Positions 1 to 5,592 of a DNA stretch of 5,592 nucleotides are shown piece by piece. A program made the position numbers and the translations under genes. This DNA comes from Clostridiales bacterium (GTDB lineage Bacteria > Bacillota > Clostridia > Saccharofermentanales > UBA5734): positions 1-5,592 of the forward strand of contig DOFA01000166.1 in the NCBI GenBank assembly GCA_003532195.1. The letters run 5' to 3'. How positions within the stretch are numbered: position 1 is the stretch's first letter; every line of letters starts with the position of its first letter. Below the pieces are notes generated by a model, which was not told where the DNA came from, did not search any database, and was given only the letters and a program-made list of their open reading frames with translations.

Positions 1-976
1 CGCCCATCGGGCCGTTCCAGACCACAGTGCCGGCGCCCCTGATGGCTTCTGAGAAGCTGGCTATTGTGGCCGGTCCGATATCCAGACCCATCCAGCCATC
101 GGGGATCTCATGCGAAGAAACGACCCGGGCCGGGGCGTCGGCGGCAAACTGATCCGCGACTACGTTGTCGGTCGGCAGCAGAAGATTGAGGCCCCGGGCG
201 GCCGCCTTGTCGAGCAGGGCCTTGGCCAGTTCGATCTTATCAGTCTCGCACAGGGAGGTGCCGATGCCGTATCCCTGGGCCGCCATGAAAGTATAAGCCA
301 TGCCGCCGCCGATGAGCAGCGTGTCGACCTTGGCGATCAGGTTGTCGATGACGCCAATCTTGTCCGATACTTTGGCGCCGCCGAGAATGGCGACGAAGGG
401 CCGCTTCGGATCGGCCAGGGCAGCGCCCATCACATCGACTTCGCGCTGGATCAGGTAGCCGCAGACTGCCGGCAGGAAATTGGCCAGGCCGGCTGTCGAG
501 GCATGGGCCCGATGGGCAGTGCCAAAGGCGTCATTCACATAAATTTCGGCCAGGGAAGCCAGTTCGCGGGCAAATTCCGGGCTGTTCTTCGTTTCTTCCT
601 TGTGGAAACGGACATTTTCCAGCATCATGACTTCGCCGTTCTGCAAAGCGGCGGCTTTAGCTTTGGCATCATCGCCGATGACATCGGCGGCCAGGATAAC
701 CGGCTGGCCCAGAAGTTCCGCCAGGCGGTCAACGGCCGGTTTCATGGAGAATTTTTCTTCCGGGCCGCCTTTGGGGCGTCCCAGGTGAGATACCAGTATC
801 GTCCTGGCGCCCTGGGCAATCAGATAGCGGATCGTCGGCAATGCGCCGCGAATACGTTTATCATCGGTGATCGCGCCGGTCTTTTTATCCTGCGGGACGT
901 TGAAGTCAACCCGGACAATCACCCTTTTCCCCTGGACTTTAATGTCTTCGATGTTCTTTTTTTGCATCATGGCCAT
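1..976 (-). CDS. pgk: Phosphoglycerate kinase, N-terminal 325 residues (C-terminus beyond window)
   Basis: Cytoplasmic glycolytic enzyme that moves the acyl phosphate of 1,3-bisphosphoglycerate to ADP, giving ATP and 3-phosphoglycerate. The reverse-strand translation shows the family motifs in order: RVDFNVP (residues 22-28), SHLGRP (63-68), ENVRF (120-124), the NDAFGTAHRAHAS block (148-160), GGAKVSDKI (199-207), GGGMAYTF (223-230) and NGPMG (321-325). The N-terminal substrate-binding domain is therefore complete and most of the nucleotide-binding domain is present. About 70-75 residues, including the expected GGGDS loop, are missing because the gene runs off the left edge; nothing suggests a real truncation. 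Three in-frame ATGs compete (976, 970, 967). I chose 976 because a GGGAG lies 10 bases upstream of it, while the others would be 16 or more bases away; family alignments often begin near the third. The gene has its own strong promoter and diverges from the glycosyltransferase genes. Identity is very secure; the exact start is moderately secure. Confidence 0.97.
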   Translation of the reverse strand, partial: MAMMQKKNIEDIKVQGKRVIVRVDFNVPQDKKTGAITDDKRIRGALPTIRYLIAQGARTILVSHLGRPKGGPEEKFSMKPAVDRLAELLGQPVILAADVIGDDAKAKAAALQNGEVMMLENVRFHKEETKNSPEFARELASLAEIYVNDAFGTAHRAHASTAGLANFLPAVCGYLIQREVDVMGAALADPKRPFVAILGGAKVSDKIGVIDNLIAKVDTLLIGGGMAYTFMAAQGYGIGTSLCETDKIELAKALLDKAAARGLNLLLPTDNVVADQFAADAPARVVSSHEIPDGWMGLDIGPATIASFSEAIRGAGTVVWNGPMG

Positions 977-986
977 ATGTGTCACG

Positions 987-991
987 CTCCC
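987..991 (-). promoter_or_regulatory. Shine-Dalgarno site of pgk
   Basis: The minus strand reads GGGAG here, ten bases before the ATG at 976. It is the only purine-rich match near the three clustered in-frame ATGs, and it favours the most upstream of them as the start. Confidence 0.6.
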
Positions 992-1042
992 GGTTAGATT
1001 GGCAATCTCTTGAAACTGCCTGTTCTGTTTGAACCACCTTGT

Positions 1043-1071
1043 ATTGTATACTGTAAAAGGGCTTTTATCAA
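1043..1071 (-). promoter_or_regulatory. SigmaA/sigma70-type promoter of pgk
   Basis: Read on the minus strand, a -35 box TTGATA (1071-1066; five of six consensus bases) is followed by exactly 17 bases and a -10 box TACAAT (1048-1043; five of six). Transcription should begin near 1035-1037, giving a leader of about 60 bases before the pgk ATG at 976. Such a near-consensus promoter fits a highly expressed glycolytic gene. It also implies that transcription of pgk starts here and not in an upstream gene, at least in part. The call is from sequence match only. Confidence 0.75.
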
Positions 1072-1081
1072 TGCCGGCATG

Positions 1082-1111
1082 CGTTTCCGCACGTTCACGC
1101 ACGTTTCCGCA
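1082..1111. repeat. Three tandem 10-bp units in the divergent control region
   Basis: Positions 1082-1091 and 1102-1111 are identical (CGTTTCCGCA), and the unit between them, 1092-1101 (CGTTCACGCA), matches at eight of ten bases. The 10-bp period puts each unit about one helical turn from the next, on one face of the DNA, as in many multi-site binding regions. The array lies 11 bases upstream of the pgk -35 box and overlaps the -35 region of the rightward promoter, so a protein bound here could affect either gene. No regulator is encoded in the window and I do not recognise the motif. Confidence 0.6.
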
Positions 1112-1133
1112 GCAGCCCGGTTCATGGTAGAAT
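1104..1133 (+). promoter_or_regulatory. Possible extended -10 promoter for the glycosyltransferase genes
   Basis: TGGTAGAAT (1125-1133) is a TGn-extended -10 box with TAGAAT as hexamer (1128-1133; five of six consensus bases). Only a poor -35 candidate, TTTCCG (1104-1109), lies 18 bases upstream, inside the third tandem unit. An extended -10 can make up for a weak -35. A start near 1140 would leave a leader of about 39 bases before the ATG at 1179. This is the best candidate in the gap, but it is not strong. Confidence 0.45.
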
Positions 1134-1166
1134 AAGGGCCAGGACGATCTTGAAAGCATGCGAGTC

Positions 1167-1172
1167 GGGAGG
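1167..1172 (+). promoter_or_regulatory. Shine-Dalgarno site that fixes the GT2 gene start
   Basis: GGGAGG lies six bases before the ATG at 1179, an ideal spacing. An in-frame ATG at 1158 would add seven residues but lies upstream of this site and has no well-spaced one of its own, so 1179 is preferred. Confidence 0.85.
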
Positions 1173-1178
1173 TTTAAC

Positions 1179-2171
1179 ATGAAATTATCCTTGCTGATCC
1201 CTTTTTATAATGAAGAAAAGCAAATTCCGATCACGCTGTCGACCGTGACGCCGATCCTGGAGAGCACCGGCCTGGACTTCGAACTGGTCCTGGTTGACGA
1301 CGGCTCGCGGGACCGAACCTGGCCGGTGATTCAGGAAGCCAGCTGCCGCGATCCCCGGATCGTCGGGCTGCATTTTTCCCGCAACTTCGGCAAAGAGGCG
1401 GCAATCTGCGCCGCGCTGGACCAGGCAGCCGGGGACGCGGTCATCCTGATGGACGGCGATCTGCAGCATCCGCCCCGCCATATACCGGAAATGGTCCGTC
1501 TCTGGCGTGAGGAAGGCTATGATATCGTCGAAGGCGTCAAGTCGACCCGCGGCCGGGAAAGTCTGGCCAGCCGGCTGAACGCCAAGGTTTTTTACGGCCT
1601 GTTCCGGCGCTTTTCCGGTTATGACCTGCGCAACGCCTCGGATTTCAAGCTGCTCGACCGCCGCGTCGTCGAGCAATGGCGCCGCCTGGGCGAGCACGAT
1701 ACTTTCTTCCGCGGCCTTTCGGCCTGGCTGGGTTTCCGGAGGACAACCTTTTCCTTCGAAGTCGCCGTGCGTACGACTGGCGGCAGCCGCTGGTCGATCC
1801 TCAAGCTGGCCAGCCTGAGCATCAATGCGATTACCGGCTTCTCTGCCCTGCCGCTGCAGTTCATCACCGGCCTGGGCCTGGTTCTGCTCGTCGTTTTTCT
1901 CGGTCTGGGCATTCAAACCATGATCAACTGGTCCAGCGGCCACGCAGCCGATGGATTTACCACGGTCATCCTTCTGCTGCTTCTGATCGGCAGCAGCATT
2001 ATGATCAGCCTGGGCTTGATCGGGATCTATATCGCCCGGATTTTCACCGAAGTCAAGAGCCGGCCGCGCTACATCATCGCCGCAATCACTGCGGACGCCT
2101 CTGCCGGCCCGGCCGCGGATTCGCCCCCGACGGCTGCCAAGACCGATCGGACAGCCGGAACCGGCGCATGA
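1179..2171 (+). CDS. Polyprenyl-phosphate glycosyltransferase, GT2 family (GtrB/DPM1 type)
   Basis: Membrane-anchored enzyme expected to move a sugar from a nucleotide sugar to polyprenyl (undecaprenyl) phosphate on the cytoplasmic face. The 330-residue product opens with the GT2 Rossmann strand and LIPFYNEE motif (residues 5-13), then VDDGSRDRT (39-47), the metal-binding DGD of MDGDLQHPP (91-99; D92 and D94), the R-x-R segment KSTRGR (121-126), and NASDFKLLDR (152-161), which carries the conserved Asp-Phe-Lys motif of GtrB relatives. Two membrane helices follow, at about 226-249 and 262-287, and then EVKSRPRY (291-298), the usual end of this family. A further 30 Ala/Pro/Thr-rich residues form a variable tail. 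Length and order are typical of the DPM1/GtrB/ArnC group. Its stop codon overlaps the start of the GT-C-like gene, so the two are probably translated together. The sugar (glucose, mannose, GlcNAc or other) cannot be read from the sequence. Confidence 0.93.
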   Translation: MKLSLLIPFYNEEKQIPITLSTVTPILESTGLDFELVLVDDGSRDRTWPVIQEASCRDPRIVGLHFSRNFGKEAAICAALDQAAGDAVILMDGDLQHPPRHIPEMVRLWREEGYDIVEGVKSTRGRESLASRLNAKVFYGLFRRFSGYDLRNASDFKLLDRRVVEQWRRLGEHDTFFRGLSAWLGFRRTTFSFEVAVRTTGGSRWSILKLASLSINAITGFSALPLQFITGLGLVLLVVFLGLGIQTMINWSSGHAADGFTTVILLLLLIGSSIMISLGLIGIYIARIFTEVKSRPRYIIAAITADASAGPAADSPPTAAKTDRTAGTGA

Positions 2172-4414
2172 TCGCCATTGCCTGGATCATCCTGGCCTGG
2201 GCGGCCGGCTGGCGCTGGTTCGGCCGGCTGATCGGCGATCCGGGCCGTCTTCTGGTCAGCCTGGCCAGTTCGCAGTCCTTGCCGCTGCTGGAATCATCAC
2301 CCTGGCCAGCGTTTATTTTCCGCCTTGGCGCGTCCCTCTGGCTGGGTTTGCTGCCCCTGACCTGGCTGACCTTCGGATTCGCTGCCGCACTGTCTTCCCT
2401 GCTCCCTCAATCCATCCACCCGCTGCTGCCGGTCAATGTCCTGGTTATTGTCACATTGCTGGTCTGGCTGATCCAGCCTTATCTGCGGCAAATTACCGGC
2501 CGGCTCAGTCAGGCGGCGCGGCCGGACTGGCGTTACGGCCTTCCCAGGCGTCTCGGCCATTCCGGGCCACCTGAGCCCGCCCGTTCCTGCCATTCCGCCT
2601 GGATCCGGATGATCCGGTCCCTGCAGCAGCCGGACGCCCGTTTCTACCTGCTGACCGCCCTGATCTGGCTGGCTTTGGCTTTATTTCTGATGGCCGGCAC
2701 CTTTTATCGCGATGGGACGCTGTATCGGGCCGGATATTCCGTTTTCAGTGATTTCGCGCCGCATACCGCCCTGGTCAGTTCGTTCTCCCAAGGCCGCAAC
2801 TGGCCGGTCGAATATCCGCATTTTGCCAACGATGGCATCGCCTATCACTTCCTGTTCTATTTTCTCTGCGGCAACCTGAATTATCTTGGCCTGCCGCTCG
2901 ATTGGGCGATCAACCTGCCCAGCATTCTCGGATTAATGACCTTTTGCCTGCTGCTGGGCACCCTGGCGCTCTGCCTGACCGCGCGCCGGGCGACCTTCCT
3001 GCTGGCGCCGCTGCTGCTATTCTGCCGCAGTTCCCTGGCCTTCTTCACTTACCTCTCAGGCCTGGCCGGCGTTTATGGCGCCGGTCCGTCCGCCTGGCCG
3101 GATATCCTGCGCGCGATGCTCAAACAGGATGTCTATATCGGCAACACGGCCCATGACAGCTGGGGGCTCTGGGGTGTCAATGTCTATGCCAACCAGCGTC
3201 ACCTGCTGCCGGGCTTGTCGGTCGCCTTGATCGTCTTGTTCTTGCTGCTGCCGGACCTGCGGCGCGGTCTGAAACTCAGGCTCGCCAGCCCGGGCTGGAA
3301 ATCCTTTCTGACGAACCGGGATTTCTGGCTCGGCAGCAAAGACCCGGAATGGCGCCGCCGGGCGACGGCTTTTATACTTTGCCTGATGCTGCCTTATTTC
3401 CACGGATCAGCTCTGGTTTCCCTGCTGCTGATGCTTGGATTCATCGGCATCTTTTCCAGCAACCGGCTGTTTTTACTGATCCTGGAAGCGGGTTCGGTCC
3501 TTGCCGCTTCACTGCAATCCAGGCTGTTTGCCGGCCAGGCTGTACGAGTCATTCAACCGGAAATACTGATCGGCTTTCTCGCGCCCGATCAGTCTCTGGC
3601 CGGCATCCTGGCCTATCTGCTGGAAATGTCCGGCCTTCTGCTGCCGCTGCTCCTGATCGCATACTGGCTGCCGGACCGTAAGCGGAAAGTCCTGCTGGCC
3701 GCATTTATGCTGCCGTTGTGTTTTGCTTTGATCGTCTCCCTGACACCCGATGTCACAGTCAATCATAAATACATCATGATCAGCTTCGCATTCGGCAACA
3801 TCTACATCGCCGATCTGCTGGTCCGTTTATGGCATTTGCCTTTCCGGCGCCGACAGAGCGCCGGCACCGACACCGGCAATCAGCGCGCCGGCACTGACGG
3901 ATGGCTCTCGCGGCTGCCAAAACTGGCTGCTGTGCTTCTGACTTTAGTTTTAACCATAACCGGACTGCAGGAGCTGATTATCCTGAAAAACATCAGCAAA
4001 AAAACAGTCGCCATCGATTCTGCCTCGCCCCTGATCGGATGGATCAGCCAGAACACGCTTCCGGACGCGGTTTTCGTCACCGCCCCTTACCACTACAACG
4101 CATTCTTCCTGTCCGGCCGGTCTGTCTGGCTCGGACATGCCTATTATGCCTGGTCGGCCGGTCATGACACCGCCGGACGGCTGGTACAGGAGCAATGGCT
4201 GATCGCGGGCGGCAACGGCGACCTGGCCGCCGTGCGCCAGCTGATCGTTTCTGCCGGCCTGGACTACCTGCTGCTGGACGACGCTTTGCGCACGCATGAT
4301 CAATTCACCGTCAATGAGTCGTTTTTTGACCGTCATTTTCCGGTTGCCGCTGAATTTCCGGCTTTAGGCAACCTGAAGATATATGACTTGCGCCGGACAC
4401 CCGGCAGCGGTTGA
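2168..4414 (+). CDS. Polytopic membrane protein, probable GT-C-type glycosyltransferase
   Basis: Uncharacterised 748-residue integral membrane protein with roughly 12-14 hydrophobic helices. Helices are visible near residues 1-19, 49-78, 88-106, 158-178, 247-270, 275-298, 345-362, 398-430, 433-449, 474-500, 507-525 and 584-604, followed by an outside domain of about 140 residues. Features that recall GT-C enzymes (PMT, ArnT and bacterial relatives) are an acidic loop after a helix, SDFAPHT (194-200; D195 is the candidate catalytic base), YPHFANDGIAYHF (216-228), and a C-terminal block SGRSVWLGHAYYAWSAGHD (649-667) before DYLLLDD (699-705). These enzymes use lipid-phosphate sugars, the product predicted for the preceding gene. 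The ATG at 2168 overlaps the previous stop as ATGA and has no good Shine-Dalgarno site, pointing to translational coupling. The frame stays open upstream to 1676, but that part reads as out-of-frame GT2 sequence. Membrane location is certain; GT-C function is inferred from fold-like features and context. Acceptor and sugar are unknown. Confidence 0.8.
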   Translation: MIAIAWIILAWAAGWRWFGRLIGDPGRLLVSLASSQSLPLLESSPWPAFIFRLGASLWLGLLPLTWLTFGFAAALSSLLPQSIHPLLPVNVLVIVTLLVWLIQPYLRQITGRLSQAARPDWRYGLPRRLGHSGPPEPARSCHSAWIRMIRSLQQPDARFYLLTALIWLALALFLMAGTFYRDGTLYRAGYSVFSDFAPHTALVSSFSQGRNWPVEYPHFANDGIAYHFLFYFLCGNLNYLGLPLDWAINLPSILGLMTFCLLLGTLALCLTARRATFLLAPLLLFCRSSLAFFTYLSGLAGVYGAGPSAWPDILRAMLKQDVYIGNTAHDSWGLWGVNVYANQRHLLPGLSVALIVLFLLLPDLRRGLKLRLASPGWKSFLTNRDFWLGSKDPEWRRRATAFILCLMLPYFHGSALVSLLLMLGFIGIFSSNRLFLLILEAGSVLAASLQSRLFAGQAVRVIQPEILIGFLAPDQSLAGILAYLLEMSGLLLPLLLIAYWLPDRKRKVLLAAFMLPLCFALIVSLTPDVTVNHKYIMISFAFGNIYIADLLVRLWHLPFRRRQSAGTDTGNQRAGTDGWLSRLPKLAAVLLTLVLTITGLQELIILKNISKKTVAIDSASPLIGWISQNTLPDAVFVTAPYHYNAFFLSGRSVWLGHAYYAWSAGHDTAGRLVQEQWLIAGGNGDLAAVRQLIVSAGLDYLLLDDALRTHDQFTVNESFFDRHFPVAAEFPALGNLKIYDLRRTPGSG
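3858..3898 (+). repeat. In-frame 14-bp direct repeat inside the GT-C-like gene
   Basis: GCGCCGGCACCGAC (3858-3871) recurs as GCGCCGGCACTGAC (3885-3898), with one difference in 14 bases. The offset is 27 bases, exactly nine codons, so the peptide AGTD appears twice (residues 565-568 and 574-577). The repeat falls in a basic loop (FRRRQ at 559-563) between two hydrophobic stretches, where length changes would be tolerated. It may be a trace of a small duplication. Confidence 0.55.
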
Positions 4415-4432
4415 CCGATCGTCGCCGAACAG

Positions 4433-4456
4433 ATTTTCGGGCTGATGCCCGGGAAT
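4433..4456 (+). other. RNA hairpin between the GT-C-like and PHP genes
   Basis: Bases 4433-4442 can pair with 4447-4456 around the loop TGAT: a 10-bp stem with a 5-bp GC core (CGGGC/GCCCG), two G-U pairs and three A-U pairs. No run of T follows on either strand, so it does not look like a rho-independent terminator. It ends four bases before the Shine-Dalgarno region of the next gene. It could stabilise upstream mRNA, mark a processing point or influence translation of the PHP gene; the sequence does not decide among these. Confidence 0.5.
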
Positions 4457-4460
4457 ATTG

Positions 4461-4469
4461 AAGGAAAGG
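4461..4469 (+). promoter_or_regulatory. Shine-Dalgarno region of the PHP gene
   Basis: AAGGAAAGG lies five bases before the ATG at 4475 (its AAGGA core nine bases before). An alternative in-frame ATG at 4445 sits inside the hairpin loop and has only a poor match upstream, so 4475 is the preferred start. Confidence 0.8.
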
Positions 4470-4474
4470 CTATT

Positions 4475-5592
4475 ATGCTGACTGCAGTTATTTTGAAAAA
4501 TCCTGACTCAGACTTTTATGCCCCAGGCTTGTTTCTCAGCGACCGCTATTTAAACGGGCTGCTGATCCAGACTGCCGGATTTATAGGCGGCGACCGCGAA
4601 CCGGTCTGGCTGGCCGACCGGGCGGCCGGTGCTTATTGGCCATCCGGGCAGGTCTTCGAGACCGTCGGCAGCCAGCTGCTGCCTTGGATTGATACTCCGG
4701 ATGACTGCTGGCTTCTCTGTGCGGCAGAGAACCTGCGGATGCTGCTGCCGCAGGCCCATCGGCTGGTGATCCTGGAATATCCTGTTGCCGCAGGTCTCCG
4801 GCCGGCTGAGAAACTGGCCGGGCTGACTGAACCGGCTTTATCCGGATATCTTTTAGCGAAGCAATCCCTGCTGACAGATCCTTCCGGGAGAACCGCCGGT
4901 GTTTTGTTCTGGTCGCGACCGTCCGCGATTCAGGTTTTATCAGATATCATTGCCGGCGGTGATTGTGATCTTCACCTTCACACCCGCTGTTCCGACGGAA
5001 CCGACACGCCCGGGCAAACTGTGGATCGTGTGCTTGCCAGCGGGCTCAGGGCTTTTGCGATTACCGACCACGACACTCTGGCCGCACTGGAGCCGGCCCG
5101 GCAGCATCTGCGGTTCATGACGTCAGCCGCAGAAAGGGCGCAGTCCGGATTTTTGCCGCCGGTTATGCTGTCCGGGGTCGAGCTCTCCGTCGAGTCAGTC
5201 GAAGAGCAGCACTTACTGGGTTATTTCCCTTATGGCAATACTGCGGGGATCGCCTCGTTCTTGAACCGGCAGCAGGAATCGCGCCGGCAGCGCAATGAAA
5301 AGATGATCCGGCAGCTGCAGAGCCTGGGCTACCCGATCAGCCAAGCCGATTTCGCATCATCCGGCGAAGGGACGGTCGGGCGCTTGCAAGCGGCCTTATT
5401 GCTGCGCAATCTGGGATACTTTCCCAGCATCGATGCTGCTTTTGATGAATTGCTGTCAGTCGGCCGGCCGGCATACATTGATCGGGTCCGTCCCTCGGCA
5501 GCCGAAGCGATCTGGCTGATCAGACAGGCCGGCGGAGTCGCCGTGCTCGCCCATCCCGGCTTGTACGGCTGGTGCGGCGGCCGGCCGATTGT
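4475..5592 (+). CDS. PHP-domain phosphoesterase (TrpH/YciV-like) with unusual N-terminal extension, 3' end cut off
   Basis: Only 372 codons lie in the window. From residue 165 the product matches the PHP phosphoesterase family: DLHLHTRCSDGT (165-176; metal ligands H167, H169 and D174), ITDHDT (196-201; D198, H199), GVELS (234-238; E236), HLLGYF (246-251), an arginine-rich helix ending RRQRNEKM (270-277), AYIDR (333-337) and VLAHPG (357-362; H360). The last metal motif, Asp-x-His, should lie beyond the edge. E. coli YciV (RNase AM) removes phosphate from 3',5'-bisphosphonucleotides and trims rRNA 5' ends; a soluble, metal-dependent phosphatase or exonuclease is the best guess. Two things are odd. 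Residues 1-160, which I do not recognise, precede a domain that normally starts the protein, and the usual GR-x-H position reads GRLQ (302-305). The start at 4475 has a good Shine-Dalgarno site. The gene follows the GT-C-like gene by 60 bases and may share its transcript. Confidence 0.88.
   Translation, partial: MLTAVILKNPDSDFYAPGLFLSDRYLNGLLIQTAGFIGGDREPVWLADRAAGAYWPSGQVFETVGSQLLPWIDTPDDCWLLCAAENLRMLLPQAHRLVILEYPVAAGLRPAEKLAGLTEPALSGYLLAKQSLLTDPSGRTAGVLFWSRPSAIQVLSDIIAGGDCDLHLHTRCSDGTDTPGQTVDRVLASGLRAFAITDHDTLAALEPARQHLRFMTSAAERAQSGFLPPVMLSGVELSVESVEEQHLLGYFPYGNTAGIASFLNRQQESRRQRNEKMIRQLQSLGYPISQADFASSGEGTVGRLQAALLLRNLGYFPSIDAAFDELLSVGRPAYIDRVRPSAAEAIWLIRQAGGVAVLAHPGLYGWCGGRPI

Noticed and set aside
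110..997. A 295-codon open frame on the plus strand
   Set aside because: It lies antisense to pgk, which has unmistakable motifs in the other strand; its translation has no recognisable domain and it is a by-product of GC-rich codon use.
996..1008. Inverted repeat AGATT-GGC-AATCT in the pgk leader, possibly a regulatory hairpin or operator
   Set aside because: The stem is only five mostly A-T pairs with a three-base loop, and no conserved leader RNA is recognisable; chance is likely.
1158..1178. Alternative start of the GT2 gene at 1158
   Set aside because: The only strong Shine-Dalgarno site (1167-1172) lies downstream of it and is ideally placed for 1179, where the family's usual N-terminus begins.
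1185..1943. A 252-codon open frame on the minus strand opposite the GT2 gene
   Set aside because: The GT2 frame has all family motifs; the antisense product is Gln/Ala/Gly-rich with no domain and no convincing ribosome-binding site.
2154..2165. GCCGGAACCGGC inverted repeat just before the start of the GT-C-like gene
   Set aside because: As RNA only four pairs with a four-base loop can form, and CCGGC is so frequent in this DNA that such matches are expected.
1676..2167. A possible upstream start (ATG at 1676) that would add 164 residues to the GT-C-like protein
   Set aside because: The stretch is the GT2 gene read in another frame; it is rich in Arg, His, Pro and Gln, lacks the hydrophobic pattern of the rest, and the ATGA overlap at 2168 gives a natural start.
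4415..4474. Rho-independent terminator after the GT-C-like gene
   Set aside because: The hairpin there has no following T-run on either strand, so the terminator model is not supported.
4899..5120. A 73-codon plus-strand open frame inside the PHP gene
   Set aside because: It is out of frame with the clear PHP motifs and has no features of its own.

Overview
The window is visibly GC-rich and densely coding, with strong Shine-Dalgarno sites and sigma70/sigmaA-type promoters. It holds one gene on the minus strand and three on the plus strand. It looks like a bacterial chromosome, most likely a GC-rich Clostridia-like or other Firmicutes-type lineage. That placement rests on the style of the phosphoglycerate kinase and of the PHP protein and is weak. 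I see no transposase, phage gene, CRISPR array, tRNA or rRNA.

Layout. Positions 1-976 (minus) are the N-terminal 325 codons of phosphoglycerate kinase (pgk); its C-terminus lies beyond the left edge. Positions 977-1178 are a 202-base divergent control region. It holds a near-consensus pgk promoter (TTGATA, 17 bases, TACAAT), a 10-bp palindrome beside its -35 box, three tandem 10-bp units, and a weaker extended -10 promoter facing right. Positions 1179-2171 (plus) encode a GtrB/DPM1-type polyprenyl-phosphate glycosyltransferase with two C-terminal membrane helices. Positions 2168-4414 (plus) encode a 748-residue polytopic membrane protein that looks like a GT-C glycosyltransferase and starts through an ATGA overlap with the gene before it. 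After a 60-base gap with a 10-bp hairpin, positions 4475-5592 (plus) encode a PHP-domain phosphoesterase of the TrpH/YciV type. It carries an extra N-terminal region of about 160 residues and is cut by the right edge.

How the genes may work together. The first two plus-strand genes form a plausible biochemical pair: the GT2 enzyme would load a sugar onto a polyprenyl phosphate on the cytoplasmic face, and the GT-C-like protein would use that lipid-linked sugar on the outer face to decorate an unknown acceptor. No flippase of GtrA type is seen. The PHP protein may be co-transcribed, but its function is probably separate (nucleotide or RNA phosphate metabolism). The points most worth following are the uncharacterised GT-C partner, the N-terminal extension and altered GR-x-H motif of the PHP protein, and the phased repeats between the divergent promoters.
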